A DNA stretch of 64,000 nt from Paenibacillus sp. AN1007 (GCF_040702995.1 NZ_CP159992.1:1637501-1701500); one strand, 5' to 3'; counted from the first letter of the stretch, positions 50,233-59,342 are shown. Notes: generated by a model not told the origin, from the sequence alone. Made by a program: numbers and translations.

Positions 50233-51441
50233 ATGCAAAATCAGGAGGGAACAGCGGCATTGTGGGAGCCCTGTTATACGGATCTGCATATCCATATCGG
50301 GCGCACCTCCCGTGGTGAGGCGGTTAAGATCAGCGGCAGTCGCGATCTGACTTTCGAGAATATTGCCCGCGAGGCATCTGCTCGTAAAGGGATTCATCTG
50401 CTGGGTGTTATCGACTGCCATTCCCCGGTGGTGCAGAGGGATATTGAAGAACTGCTGGAGAACGGTACGATGTCTGAAGTTGAAGGTGGAGGCATAGCGT
50501 ATCAGGACACAACCATTCTGCTGGGCACAGAGATCGAGCTGCGTGAACCCGAAATGCGAGAATTTCACATGCTCGCCTACTTCCGGGATCTGAGTACAAT
50601 GAAATCTTTTACAGCCTGGATGAAGAAGTATATGAAAAATGTAAACCTCAGTTCCCAGCGGGTATACGTACCGGCTCTTGAGATGCAGGCGGAGATCAAG
50701 GCGCGCGGCGGTCTGATTATACCCGCTCATGTATTTACGCCGCATAAAGGCATTTATGGCAGCACAGCGCCGCGTATGGCAGATGTTCTGGATACGAGCC
50801 TTATCGATGCCGCCGAGCTGGGGTTAAGCTCGGATTCCTCTATGGCGAGTTACATTCGCGAAATGGATCGGATGCCTTTTGTGACCAACTCGGATGCGCA
50901 TTCTCTTGGGAAAATCGGAAGGGAATATAATGAACTGCAGATTGCAGCCCCTTCCTTTGACGAATTCCGGATGGCGCTGCGTAGAGAAGAAGGAAGATAC
51001 ATTGCGGCCAATTATGGCTTGAATCCAAGACTCGGCAAGTATCACCGGACATATTGTGCAGCCTGCGGCAGCGTTATGGATGAACAGGATTTATCTGCAG
51101 AGCGGTGTCCGCTTTGCGGCAGTCAGAAGCTGGTTCAAGGGGTGCTGGATCGTATTCTAGGGATTGCAGACCGGGAACAACCGGAGCTCCCTGCTGATAG
51201 GCCGCCTTATCATTATCAGGTTCCACTGGAATTCATTCCTGGGCTGGGCAGAGCCAAGCTGCGTCAGCTGCTGGATCGGTTTGGTACAGAGATGGCTGTG
51301 CTGCACCGTACAGATGAAGACCAGTTGGCCGAAGTGGTTGGACCGGTACTTGCTGAGCTGATTGTTGCCGCTCGGAATGGGCAGCTGGCGTTGTCCTCAG
51401 GTGGTGGAGGGACGTATGGCAAGGTTACAGCGAAAGAGTAA
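50233..51441 (+). CDS. yqxK: Endonuclease Q family protein (YqxK, PHP domain)
   Basis: 402 residues. The PHP-type metal site begins YTDLHIHIGRTSRG and continues with DCHSP, GTEIELRE, IPAHVFTPHKGIYG and FVTNSDAHSLGKIG, giving the His/Asp/Glu ligand set. A zinc motif CAACGSVMDEQDLSAERCPLCG (near 280-300) and a helix-hairpin-helix-like region (FIPGLGRAKLRQLLDRFGTEMAVLH) follow. This is the EndoQ layout; EndoQ nicks DNA at deaminated bases in archaea and some Bacillus. Start ATG 50233 is translationally coupled to nudF. Confidence 0.88.
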   Translation: MQNQEGTAALWEPCYTDLHIHIGRTSRGEAVKISGSRDLTFENIAREASARKGIHLLGVIDCHSPVVQRDIEELLENGTMSEVEGGGIAYQDTTILLGTEIELREPEMREFHMLAYFRDLSTMKSFTAWMKKYMKNVNLSSQRVYVPALEMQAEIKARGGLIIPAHVFTPHKGIYGSTAPRMADVLDTSLIDAAELGLSSDSSMASYIREMDRMPFVTNSDAHSLGKIGREYNELQIAAPSFDEFRMALRREEGRYIAANYGLNPRLGKYHRTYCAACGSVMDEQDLSAERCPLCGSQKLVQGVLDRILGIADREQPELPADRPPYHYQVPLEFIPGLGRAKLRQLLDRFGTEMAVLHRTDEDQLAEVVGPVLAELIVAARNGQLALSSGGGGTYGKVTAKE

Positions 51442-51594
51442 TACAGGTTCTAACGAGTGGTTCGCATTGGGGAAATAACAATTAGGACAAGAGGTCATAC
51501 GAGCGAGTCCCGGTTCATATGCTGAATTATAAGGATGTTCAAGTTTATAATAACTCCTTGCATCAGGATAACCGGAAAGGGGACTCGTACCTGT

Positions 51595-52224
51595 ATGCGT
51601 TCTTCCTATTTTACGTTTAAAGGACAAACCTCGTTATATGTATTCGTAGCTGTCTTGTTTCTGGTCGGTGTGATCTTCGGCGCATTGATGGTCAATGCCT
51701 TGTCTCTGGAACAGCGGCAGGATCTTGAAGGATATTTGGGTAACTTTTTTATGACGGTTCAGCATAGTTCCCAAGGCGTCGAAAGCACAGCCTATTGGGA
51801 TATCGCTATGCTGCATCTGAAATGGGTCGGGCTGATCTTTATTCTCGGTTTGTCTGTTGTAGGTTTACCCGGCATACTTGTGCTGGATTTTCTGAAAGGT
51901 GTACTGATCGGCTTTACAGTGGGTTACCTTGTTGGGCAGTACTCGTGGAAAGGGCTGCTGTTTGCACTTGTATCCGTAGCTCCGCATAATTTGTTCGTCA
52001 TTCCGATTCTGCTGATCTGCAGTGTGGCTGCAATGACGTTCTCGTTATATATCATTCGTAATCGCGTTTTGATGCACCGTGCACCAGGTAGGCAGAGACC
52101 CTTTGCTTCCTATATTATTTTAACAGTGGTTATGGCTGTACTGCTGCTCGGCGTAGCATCTTTTGAGACCTGGGTTACCCCCGCAATGATGCGTTGGGTC
52201 ACACCCATGCTGCTTCCTGTCTAG
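51595..52224 (+). CDS. spoIIM: Stage II sporulation protein M
   Basis: 209 residues with five to six membrane helices, part of the DMP (SpoIID-M-P) engulfment machine, where SpoIIM anchors the others. The conserved block FLKGVLIGFTVGYLVGQYSWKGLLFALVSVAPHNLFVIPILL marks the SpoIIM family. ATG 51595 follows AAAGGGGACT; the frame extends upstream without support. Gene order yqxK-spoIIM-fur is conserved with B. subtilis. Confidence 0.95.
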   Translation: MRSSYFTFKGQTSLYVFVAVLFLVGVIFGALMVNALSLEQRQDLEGYLGNFFMTVQHSSQGVESTAYWDIAMLHLKWVGLIFILGLSVVGLPGILVLDFLKGVLIGFTVGYLVGQYSWKGLLFALVSVAPHNLFVIPILLICSVAAMTFSLYIIRNRVLMHRAPGRQRPFASYIILTVVMAVLLLGVASFETWVTPAMMRWVTPMLLPV

Positions 52225-52247
52225 CTTGCACTGGATGCCCTAAAATG

Positions 52248-52277
52248 TTGACTTTGATATTGAACTCCCCCTATAAT
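52248..52277 (+). promoter_or_regulatory. Sigma-A promoter of fur
   Basis: TTGACT (52248-52253), 18 bases, TATAAT (52272-52277), a near-consensus promoter. No Fur operator is seen here, so autoregulation is not evident. Confidence 0.75.
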
Positions 52278-52331
52278 GAAAAGAGTGGGTTAAGTTGCAG
52301 TGTGCAGTGATTTCCTAGGGGGAGGGAGAAA

Positions 52332-52799
52332 ATGGAAGCACGGATCGATAAAATTAAGCAGCAACTACAGTCCCAAGGATATAAATTAACGCCCCAGCGG
52401 GAAGCCACCGTAAGAGTACTTTTAGAGAATGAAGAAGATCATCTGAGTGCAGAGGATGTTTTCATGCTCGTTAAAGAAAAGGCTCCCGAAATCGGTCTGG
52501 CAACCGTGTACCGTACCCTCGAACTGCTGAGTGAGCTGCATGTTGTAGAGAAAATCAACTTCGGCGACGGTGTAGCGCGTTATGATCTACGCGGAGATAC
52601 ATCCAAGCATCACCATCATCACTTAATCTGCGTACAGTGCGGAAGTATGGATGAAATTCGTGAGGACTGGCTTGGTCCGCTTGAAGAACGACTGGAGCGG
52701 GAATTTAACTTTTCGGTAGTAGATCACCGACTGGACTTTCATGGAATTTGTTATCGTTGTAAAGCTAAAAATGAACAAAAGCCCAAAGATGAAGAATAA
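52332..52799 (+). CDS. fur: Ferric uptake regulator Fur
   Basis: 155 residues. The winged-helix domain has QGYKLTPQREATVRVLLENEEDHLSAEDVFMLVKEKAPEIGLATVYRTLELL. The metal-binding part has DTSKHHHHHLICVQCGSMDEI, and a second Cys pair is GICYRCKA, giving the structural zinc site. The HHHHH run and position next to spoIIM match Fur rather than PerR or Zur. Its targets in this window are the five Fur operators between 32.3 and 36.8 kb. Ribosome binding site GGGGGAGGG. Confidence 0.95.
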   Translation: MEARIDKIKQQLQSQGYKLTPQREATVRVLLENEEDHLSAEDVFMLVKEKAPEIGLATVYRTLELLSELHVVEKINFGDGVARYDLRGDTSKHHHHHLICVQCGSMDEIREDWLGPLEERLEREFNFSVVDHRLDFHGICYRCKAKNEQKPKDEE

Positions 52800-52812
52800 C
52801 ATAGCCTATCTT

Positions 52813-52850
52813 CAAGCTCTCACCGGCGGTTTTGACGGGGGAGCTTTTTT
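52813..52850 (+). terminator. Terminator after fur
   Basis: AAGCTCtCaCCG pairs with CGGgGGAGCTT across gcggttttga, then TTTT. Confidence 0.85.
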
Positions 52851-52959
52851 GGTCCCGCACCCCGTGTGAGGTTCGAACGGGCATGGCATATTCCCGAGTT
52901 CACGGACATACCCTGTTTCAAGGACTATACTGGACTTGAATAGGGAAGGGGACATTCCA

Positions 52960-53202
52960 ATGATTATATCTGTGCGGAGAGGGCTCCGTTTTATACGATT
53001 TATTGTATTCTTTGCCGGTTTGGTATATCTGTTCTATCACGTACTGGATCTGTTTAACGGCTGGATCTCACCCGTGGATCAGTATCAAATGCCAACCGGC
53101 AATGCGGTTAAAGTATTTCAGGAAACGGATTGGCCAGGCATTGGAGAAGCACGTCCTACGATGACGGAGCGTCTTCGTCTCTTCTATTGGTACGGAGAAT
53201 AG
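52960..53202 (+). CDS. yqzK: DUF4227 membrane protein (YqzK)
   Basis: 80 residues with one membrane helix near the N-terminus (FIRFIVFFAGLVYLFYHVLDLF) and a conserved outside tail SPVDQYQMPTGNAVKVFQETDWPGIGEARPTMTERLRLFYWYGE. The family is DUF4227, found between fur and xerD in Bacilli. ATG 52960 follows AAGGGGA. Function unknown. Confidence 0.88.
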   Translation: MIISVRRGLRFIRFIVFFAGLVYLFYHVLDLFNGWISPVDQYQMPTGNAVKVFQETDWPGIGEARPTMTERLRLFYWYGE

Positions 53203-53302
53203 CTGCCATTATGGCATTATGGAGATTAGCTCCGGCAGCGAAGGATGCAAATACGGAAGCAGCCTGCCGGTTGGCATTGCTGTCAGATGAGGAGTGTCGT
53301 AC

Positions 53303-54193
53303 ATGAATCAGACCATACACGCCTATGCTTTATACCTGGAAGAAGATAAGGGAATGTCGAGCAGCACCATGGAATCGTATCTTCGAGATGTGGACAAGTT
53401 CGTGGAATTTGTGAGAAAAGAATACGGAATCCGCGCAGCGGGAGAGGTTAGGCGAACCCATGTTGTGCTGTTTGTCGGTCAGCTCAAGCAGGATGGCCGG
53501 GCGAATGCAACGATTGCCCGCAGCATCGTATCTCTAAGATCTTATTTTCATTTTCTGATGCGGCGCGGTGAGATTGTGCAGGACCCTACATTTGATGTGG
53601 AAGCACCCAAGGCTGACAAGACGCCCCCTCAAGTACTTACCATTCAGGAAATCGAGCTGCTGCTTGCCGCCCCTGATGTCAGCTCACCACAAGGCGTTCG
53701 AGATCGGGCCATGCTGGAGCTTCTGTATGCCACCGGTATTCGGGTCTCGGAGCTGATCGCGCTTGATGTACGGGACGTACAGCCGGGGATGCGCTTTATC
53801 AGGTGCGGCGGGGCGGGTAAAGAACGTATTCTTCCGATTGGTGCTCCGGCTGCCCACTGGGCAAAAGTGTACATGGATGAGTTTCGTGATCAACTCCTCA
53901 AGACCGGAACGGACGAGCAGGCACTGTTTGTGAATGTATCTGGCAGACGGTTAACCCGGCAGGGATTCTGGAAATTGCTGAAGAAAGCCGCAGTGGACGC
54001 TGGCATTTCGGGCGAGATTACGCCGCACACGCTGCGCCATTCCTTTGCAGCTCACCTGATTGCAAACGGAGCAGACACCCGGGCTGTCCAGGACATGCTT
54101 GGTCATGTAGAACAGCCCGGCCAGCAGTACAGTCAGCATGGGCGTAAAACGATGAAAGAAATTTATGAAACCCATCATCCGCGGGCAAAATAA
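53303..54193 (+). CDS. xerD: Tyrosine recombinase XerD with unusual active-site motifs
   Basis: 296 residues. XerD resolves chromosome dimers at dif together with XerC/CodV. The N-terminal SAM-like domain and most catalytic residues are present: Arg147 (TGIRVSEL), His242 and Arg245 (PHTLRHSF), His268 (DMLGH) and Tyr276. Two stretches depart from the family. The beta-hairpin normally read GKGxKER is GGAGKER (169-175), losing the usual catalytic Lys position. GHxxIxTTxxYTHV is GHVEQPGQQYSQHG, one residue shorter. ATG 53303 follows GAGGAGTG. It keeps its normal place between yqzK and punA. Confidence 0.88.
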   Translation: MNQTIHAYALYLEEDKGMSSSTMESYLRDVDKFVEFVRKEYGIRAAGEVRRTHVVLFVGQLKQDGRANATIARSIVSLRSYFHFLMRRGEIVQDPTFDVEAPKADKTPPQVLTIQEIELLLAAPDVSSPQGVRDRAMLELLYATGIRVSELIALDVRDVQPGMRFIRCGGAGKERILPIGAPAAHWAKVYMDEFRDQLLKTGTDEQALFVNVSGRRLTRQGFWKLLKKAAVDAGISGEITPHTLRHSFAAHLIANGADTRAVQDMLGHVEQPGQQYSQHGRKTMKEIYETHHPRAK

Positions 54194-54388
54194 TTTTGGC
54201 GCACAGTCTTCACAATTTGCCGCGGAATGATGTCTCTTTTTAAGCTAAAATATATTCGATACCAACTAAACGCCGTTATACATACGCAGGCTGCATCTTT
54301 AATTGCTTGACAACGCCATGACAGGCGCAGGGCATGTACCTGCTGCTCATAAACGGATCGTTTCAACTCAAGGGAGGAACAACATCTT

Positions 54389-55213
54389 ATGACAGCTTTA
54401 AACCAACAGATGATTACAGAAGCAGCATCGTATATTCAAAGTAAAAGTTCTATCAAGCCTGAGGTTGGTTTGATTCTCGGTTCAGGCCTTGGCGTTCTTG
54501 CTGAACTGATCGAGGATGGCGTGAGCATCGCTTATCAGGACATCCCGCATTTCCCGGTGTCCACTGTAGAAGGACATGAAGGGGAACTGCTCATCGGAAC
54601 CATTCAAGGCCGTCCGGTCGTGATGATGAAGGGGCGCTTTCATATGTACGAAGGTTACGGCCCGGAGCTGACTGCCTTCCCGGTACGTGTTATGAAAGAA
54701 CTGGGCGTAAGCCGTATGCTGGTGACGAATGCAGCGGGTGGAGTTAACACATCTTATCAGGCAGGCGATTTGATGCTGATCTCGGATCATCTGAACCTGA
54801 CTGGCAAAAATCCGTTAATCGGACCAAATGACGCTGCCCTTGGCGTTCGCTTCCCGGATTTATCCGAAGCTTACAGCCGCCGTCTGCGTGCTCTTGCCAA
54901 AGACACGGCGGCTGCTCAAGGATTCAATATACAAGAAGGCGTATATGCTGGCATGCTTGGTCCTAACTATGAAACTCCGGCTGAGATCAGAATGCTTCGT
55001 ACCCTCGGTGCAGATGCTGTAGGCATGTCGACCGTTTCCGAAGTGATCGTAGCCCGTCATGCGGGCCTTGAAGTGCTCGGCATTTCCTGCATCAGCAACA
55101 TGGCTGCGGGGATCCTAGACCAGCCTTTGTCACATGATGAAGTTATGGAAACGACGGAGCGTGTACGCGAAGCTTTCCTGGCCCTAGTGTTGGCGGTTAT
55201 TCCTAAGATGTAA
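54389..55213 (+). CDS. punA: Purine nucleoside phosphorylase
   Basis: 274 residues of the trimeric PNP family that splits guanosine and inosine with phosphate. Family blocks are VGLILGSGLGVLAELIEDG (phosphate site), GHEGELLIGTIQGRPVVMMKGRFHMYEGY, TNAAGGVNTSYQAGDLMLISDHLNL, YAGMLGPNYETPAEIRMLRTLGADAVGMSTVSEVIVARH and the base-binding Asn in CISNMAAGI. In B. subtilis drm (phosphopentomutase) stands between xerD and punA; here it is absent. Ribosome binding site AGGGAGGAAC. Confidence 0.96.
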   Translation: MTALNQQMITEAASYIQSKSSIKPEVGLILGSGLGVLAELIEDGVSIAYQDIPHFPVSTVEGHEGELLIGTIQGRPVVMMKGRFHMYEGYGPELTAFPVRVMKELGVSRMLVTNAAGGVNTSYQAGDLMLISDHLNLTGKNPLIGPNDAALGVRFPDLSEAYSRRLRALAKDTAAAQGFNIQEGVYAGMLGPNYETPAEIRMLRTLGADAVGMSTVSEVIVARHAGLEVLGISCISNMAAGILDQPLSHDEVMETTERVREAFLALVLAVIPKM

Positions 55214-55244
55214 TGAGGAATTGAAGCTGTAATGAGGAATTGAA
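55209..55244 (+). repeat. Tandem 19-base duplication at the punA stop
   Basis: TGTAATGAGGAATTGAA occurs twice with two bases between; the first copy includes the stop codon. It looks like a slippage duplication. Confidence 0.8.
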
Positions 55245-55284
55245 TAATAAACTGAAGGAATCTTCAGTTCGAAGAATTGAACAG

Positions 55285-55333
55285 GGAACAAATCATGGAA
55301 TGGAGTTTTTTCAATGATTTGTTCTCTTTTTTT
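55285..55333 (+). terminator. Terminator after punA
   Basis: GGAACAAATCAT pairs with ATGATTTGTTCT across a 17-base loop, then CTTTTTTT. Confidence 0.88.
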
Positions 55334-55408
55334 ATAATATGACCATAACACTAACTTATCTTTATAACAAAACAGGCTCCACATATTCCAGTCTGGGCAG
55401 GACGTTAA

Positions 55409-55960
55409 TTACATGGAAAGCAGTGATCTAATGTTTGGTTCGATTACATGTGGTTCAGTTATTGTCTCAAATCTTCCCCGCACCTCTCCGTTCCGATCCA
55501 TCAAAAACTTAGTGAAGTTCCACTTGACCCCATGATCCCCGTGAATATCAGGAAAGTTCTCTATAAGAAAATCATTCATCCACTTGCCGCTGTCTGTTTT
55601 GGTATCAAAACCTAGAAATGGCGCTTGTGCGGTTAAAAACTGAAAGATGGGATGGGCGTGCGCCCCTCGCACTTCTATTTTCTCAAACAATGGGAACGTT
55701 AGCTTAAATCGATTTTTACAATTTATTTGCACTTCAAAATTGTCCCCGGGTTCCTTCTCGTTAAACTGGTTACATGGAAACGCAAGAATTTCGAAACCAT
55801 AACGATGATATTTTTCATACAGCTGTTGAAGAGCCTCAAATTGACGAGAGCAGCTGCATTTACTTGCGGTATTAACAACAAGGAGTACTTTACCTCGGTA
55901 TATGGCTAGATCAGCAGGACTGCCATCTATGAAATGAATTTTTTTATCGTAAAAAGACAC
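55409..55960 (-). CDS. Glutathione peroxidase family protein (Cys type)
   Basis: 183 residues. The thioredoxin-fold peroxidase has VLLVVNTASKCSCSRQFEALQQLYEKY, where the first Cys of SKC is the peroxidatic position, then ILAFPCNQFNEKEPGDNFEV (second Cys and Gln) and VKWNFTKFLMDRNGEV (Trp-Asn). The loop after the Cys is SCSRQ instead of the common GxTxQ/GfTpQ. In Bacilli such enzymes use thioredoxin or bacillithiol rather than glutathione. GTG 55960 is chosen with TAGGAG ten bases upstream. It converges on punA. Confidence 0.85.
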   Translation of the reverse strand: MSFYDKKIHFIDGSPADLAIYRGKVLLVVNTASKCSCSRQFEALQQLYEKYHRYGFEILAFPCNQFNEKEPGDNFEVQINCKNRFKLTFPLFEKIEVRGAHAHPIFQFLTAQAPFLGFDTKTDSGKWMNDFLIENFPDIHGDHGVKWNFTKFLMDRNGEVRGRFETITEPHVIEPNIRSLLSM

Positions 55961-56315
55961 TCGGATCACTCTCCTAAAGTATTCAAATCGTGACATATAC
56001 ATCATAATGCAGGATCACTCATTGGAGAAATATATATAAATGATTATATACATAGGTAAATCCTATAAATGATGTTTTCAGGGAGTCGTCTCCGTTTCCG
56101 TTCAGGTGCATGTTCAGGTTTGGGAATATGGGAATGCTCTCTGGACAGGCAATCCTTCTCATTTTACTCGAATACAACAACTGCCTTTTCCTTAAGGTAA
56201 AAAAAGTTAGGGAAAACCTGATTATAATGGAATAATTTACTGTAAACCCGCCGACAATGGTTAGCAGTACATGCGAGGACTAACCACCGAGCTATTCATT
56301 TGAGGAGGGAACCTA
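55961..56315. other. Divergent intergenic region between the peroxidase gene and dacF
   Basis: AT-rich and without a convincing gene. It must hold the dacF promoter, but no clean sigma-F or sigma-G pair could be fixed by eye. TTATAATGG near 56223 is a possible sigma-A -10. Confidence 0.35.
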
Positions 56316-57491
56316 GTGAAAAAAAGAATACTGGCATCGTTCATGACCGTTTGTATGCTGCTGCCCCTGCTGTCATCATCTGCTTTGGCGGAAGAATCAC
56401 CAAAGGCTGCTGGCGGAACGGACCTGGCTCCATCGGCTCGTTCAGCCATTCTGATGGATGCGGATACGGGAACCGTAATATATGAGAAAAACAGTCATGA
56501 TCAGCTGCCACCAGCGAGCATTACTAAAATTATGACGATGCTGCTTACCATGGAAGCGATTGGTTCGGGTAAGCTCAAGTTAACGGATAAGGTAAGAACC
56601 AGTGAGTATGCAGCTTCAATGGGCGGGTCACAGATCTTTCTGGAGCCTGGTGAAGAAATGACGGTGGATGATATGTTGAAAGGCATCGCGATGGCCTCCG
56701 GCAATGATGCATCGGTAGCTATGGCCGAGAAGCTTGGCGGCTCGGAAGAAGCCTTTGTACAGATGATGAATGAGCGTGCACAGGAGCTGGGCATGAAGGA
56801 TACACGTTTTGCCAACGCGAACGGTCTGCCAGTAGATAATCATTATTCCTCTGCGCATGATATCGCGGTGATGAGCCGCGAACTATTGAAACATCAAGGC
56901 ATTACGAAGTACACGGGCGCCTATCAGGACTACCTGCGTAAAGATTCCGACAAGCCATTTTGGCTCGTGAATACGAACAAGCTCGTGCGTTTTTACCAGG
57001 GAGCAGATGGGTTGAAAACGGGGTATACGTCCGAAGCAAAATTCTGTCTGTCGGCTACCGCGTCCAAGGATGGGCTGCGTGTCGTTGCGGTTGTCCTGGG
57101 TGAACCCAATACGAAAACTCGCAACAGCGAAGTATCCTCGATGTTTGATTATGCTTTTGGTCAATATACGATGAAGGCTCTTTATAAAGCAGGAGATCTG
57201 CTGGGCAGTCTGAAGATTGAAAAAGGCGACGTCGCTGAGCTGCCGCTGAATGCGGCCCAAAACTACAGTGTTTTGATGCGCAAAGGGGCCAAGTCCACAG
57301 ATATTCGCCATGAATTAATTGTAGCCAAAGAACTGAAAGCTCCGGTCAAGGCTGGACAGAGCGTTGGCAAGCTCGTCGTTTATCAAGGTAACGAAGTGAT
57401 TAAAGAATTCGACATTCAGGCTCCACAGGACGTGAATAAAGCAGGCTGGTGGAAGCTGTTCAAGCGGACAACCTCCAATTTGTTCGATTAA
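56316..57491 (+). CDS. dacF: D-alanyl-D-alanine carboxypeptidase DacF
   Basis: 391 residues, GTG start behind GAGGAGGGA. A signal peptide (KKRILASFMTVCMLLPLLSSSALA) precedes the S11 peptidase domain with the catalytic triad motifs SITK (in PPASITKIMTML), SGN (MASGNDASVAM) and KTG (GLKTGYTSEAKF). A C-terminal beta domain and amphipathic end (WWKLFKRTTSNLF) follow. DacF trims stem peptides in spore cortex synthesis. The gene stands before spoIIAA, as in B. subtilis. Confidence 0.95.
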   Translation: MKKRILASFMTVCMLLPLLSSSALAEESPKAAGGTDLAPSARSAILMDADTGTVIYEKNSHDQLPPASITKIMTMLLTMEAIGSGKLKLTDKVRTSEYAASMGGSQIFLEPGEEMTVDDMLKGIAMASGNDASVAMAEKLGGSEEAFVQMMNERAQELGMKDTRFANANGLPVDNHYSSAHDIAVMSRELLKHQGITKYTGAYQDYLRKDSDKPFWLVNTNKLVRFYQGADGLKTGYTSEAKFCLSATASKDGLRVVAVVLGEPNTKTRNSEVSSMFDYAFGQYTMKALYKAGDLLGSLKIEKGDVAELPLNAAQNYSVLMRKGAKSTDIRHELIVAKELKAPVKAGQSVGKLVVYQGNEVIKEFDIQAPQDVNKAGWWKLFKRTTSNLFD

Positions 57492-57562
57492 GCGGCAGGA
57501 TGCGCCTTTCTCCTGGTGACTGGAACAATTTTTGTAGTTAAATAGGAGTTTTCTTCTAGTTT

Positions 57563-57600
57563 TGTCGGGGGGCAGGAAAAGCTTTTGGCAGCGTAGAAAT
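57563..57600 (+). promoter_or_regulatory. Possible sigma-H-like promoter and 0A-like site of spoIIA
   Basis: AGGAAAA (57574-57580) fits a sigma-H -35; 15 bases later GAAAT (57596-57600) is near the GAAT -10. TGTCGGG (57563-57569) matches the 0A box TGTCGAA at five of seven bases. Weak but similar in form to the spo0A promoter. Confidence 0.4.
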
Positions 57601-57633
57601 CCTTGTTCAAGACAGGGAGGAGAGTGGGCAAAC

Positions 57634-57987
57634 GTGAACTTGAATGTGGACATGGAGCATCACCGCGGGATTTTGATTGTGCGATTATCCGGGGAACTGG
57701 ATCATCATACAGCTGACATGGTACGAATGCAGATGGATGAAGCGATTCAGCGCAGACAATGCGAGCATCTGGTGCTGAGTTTGAAAGACCTGCAGTTTAT
57801 GGACAGTTCAGGACTAGGTGTTATTTTGGGAAGATACAAGTTGATCAAAAATAAAGGCGGCAAAATGGTCGTCTGCGATGTGAATCCGCCGGTTTACCGT
57901 TTGCTGGAAATGTCGGGATTGTTCAAGATCATGCCGATATACGAAAATGAGGGAACTGCTCTCTCAGGTCTGGAGGTCGTCTCATGA
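57634..57987 (+). CDS. spoIIAA: Anti-sigma F factor antagonist SpoIIAA
   Basis: 117 residues, the same length as B. subtilis. STAS fold: the phosphorylatable Ser is in [14 protein letters not shown], and the N-terminal strand is [22 protein letters not shown]. Unphosphorylated SpoIIAA frees sigma F from SpoIIAB in the forespore. GTG 57634 follows GGGAGGAGAG; the frame runs upstream without support. It overlaps spoIIAB by 4 bases. Confidence 0.96.
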   Translation: MNLNVDMEHHRGILIVRLSGELDHHTADMVRMQMDEAIQRRQCEHLVLSLKDLQFMDSSGLGVILGRYKLIKNKGGKMVVCDVNPPVYRLLEMSGLFKIMPIYENEGTALSGLEVVS

Positions 57988-58439
57988 ATGAAGGAACAGG
58001 GACAAATTTCATGAATCTGCAATTTGCGGCCAAGTCGGAGAATGAATCGTTTGCACGGGTGACTGTTGCGGCGTTTATCTCTCAGCTTGATCCAACGATG
58101 GACGAGCTCAGTGATCTGAAAACGGTCGTCTCCGAAGCGGTGACCAATAGTATCATCCACGGATACAATAACAATCCGGAAGGTGTCGTGACCATTCAGG
58201 CTGAGATTCGTGACGATATGATCACGATTATTGTAGAGGATCGCGGTGAAGGCATCGAGGATCTTGATCTGGCCAAACAGCCGCTGTATACGTCCAAACC
58301 CGAACTTGAGCGGTCGGGCATGGGCTTTACGATCATGGAAAATTTTATGGATGAATTCGAAGTCAGCAGTGAGCCCGGCAGAGGCACCTCCATCAAGATG
58401 AAAAAAAGGATTGAATCCAAGAAAGCATTGTATAATTAG
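57984..58439 (+). CDS. spoIIAB: Anti-sigma F factor and kinase SpoIIAB
   Basis: 151 residues. GHKL-type kinase: N box [18 protein letters not shown]1 [12 protein letters not shown]2 [18 protein letters not shown] and the end [12 protein letters not shown]. It binds sigma F and phosphorylates SpoIIAA. ATG 57984 stands behind GGAGGTCG inside the spoIIAA end. A second ATG at 58011 gives a length closer to the B. subtilis protein (146) but lacks a ribosome binding site. Confidence 0.96.
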   Translation: MNEGTGTNFMNLQFAAKSENESFARVTVAAFISQLDPTMDELSDLKTVVSEAVTNSIIHGYNNNPEGVVTIQAEIRDDMITIIVEDRGEGIEDLDLAKQPLYTSKPELERSGMGFTIMENFMDEFEVSSEPGRGTSIKMKKRIESKKALYN

Positions 58440-58453
58440 GGGTTGGTGTTCTT

Positions 58454-59209
58454 ATGGATGCTGAAGTGAAACCATCTTCACAGACCTATTTGGACGATGC
58501 CGAGGTCAAACGGCTGATTGCGCTCAGTCAGTCGGGTGACCATGAATCACGGGATACGCTGGTGAACTGCAACATCAGACTCGTCTGGTCCGTCGTGCAG
58601 CGTTTTATGAACAGGGGATATGAACCGGAGGATCTGTTCCAGATTGGTTGTATCGGCCTGCTCAAGTCAGTGGACAAGTTCGATCTCAGTTATGACGTAA
58701 AGTTCTCGACGTATGCGGTACCGATGATTATTGGTGAGATTCAGCGTTTTCTGCGGGATGACGGGACCTTGAAGGTCAGTCGTTCGCTGAAAGAAATGGC
58801 CAATAAAGTTCGCAAGAAGAGGGACGAACTGTCCAAACATCTGGATCGACTGCCCACAATTAAGGAAGTTGCTGCTGAACTTGGGGTTACCCCGGAGGAA
58901 GTGGTATTCGCCCAGGAGGCTAACAAACCGCCAACCTCCATTCATGAGACGGTATTCGAGAATGATGGTGATCCCATTACTCTGATGGATCAGATCGCGG
59001 ATGAGTCTCAGGAGAAGTGGTTTGACAAGCTGGCGCTGAATGAAGCAATCGGCGGCCTGAGTGAACGGGAGCGGCTTATCGTGTACCTGAGGTATTACAG
59101 GGATCAGACTCAATCCGAAGTGGCAAGCAGGCTGGGGATATCCCAGGTGCAGGTCTCACGGTTGGAGAAAAAAATACTGCAATCGATTCGCGATCAAATC
59201 GCGCAGTGA
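58454..59209 (+). CDS. sigF: RNA polymerase sigma factor F
   Basis: 251 residues. Region 2 reads VWSVVQRFMNRGYEPEDLFQIGCIGLLKSVDKFDLSYDVKFSTYAVPMIIGEIQRFLRDDG, and region 4 reads LSERERLIVYLRYYRDQTQSEVASRLGISQVQVSRLEKKILQSIR. It directs the first forespore-specific transcription. It is the last gene of the spoIIA operon and is followed by a terminator. Confidence 0.97.
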   Translation: MDAEVKPSSQTYLDDAEVKRLIALSQSGDHESRDTLVNCNIRLVWSVVQRFMNRGYEPEDLFQIGCIGLLKSVDKFDLSYDVKFSTYAVPMIIGEIQRFLRDDGTLKVSRSLKEMANKVRKKRDELSKHLDRLPTIKEVAAELGVTPEEVVFAQEANKPPTSIHETVFENDGDPITLMDQIADESQEKWFDKLALNEAIGGLSERERLIVYLRYYRDQTQSEVASRLGISQVQVSRLEKKILQSIRDQIAQ

Positions 59210-59279
59210 TTCAGGATTGATTCAGGGCTGATTTTATCCACCGGTTTGGGTGTTGATTCATCTTATTACGACAACTAAC

Positions 59280-59312
59280 AACCTCAATTCGCGTTTTTTA
59301 GCGATGAGGTTA
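59280..59312 (+). terminator. Terminator after sigF
   Basis: AACCTCA with inner CGC pairs with GCG and TGAGGTT, loop of Ts; a weak tail ATTTGTCGTTTT follows. Confidence 0.6.
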
Positions 59313-59342
59313 TTTGTCGTTTTAATATTTGTTTGGAGAATG

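Noticed and set aside
51510-51594. Sigma-E promoter before spoIIM
   Set aside because: TTCATATG resembles a -35 but no matching -10 stands at the right distance.
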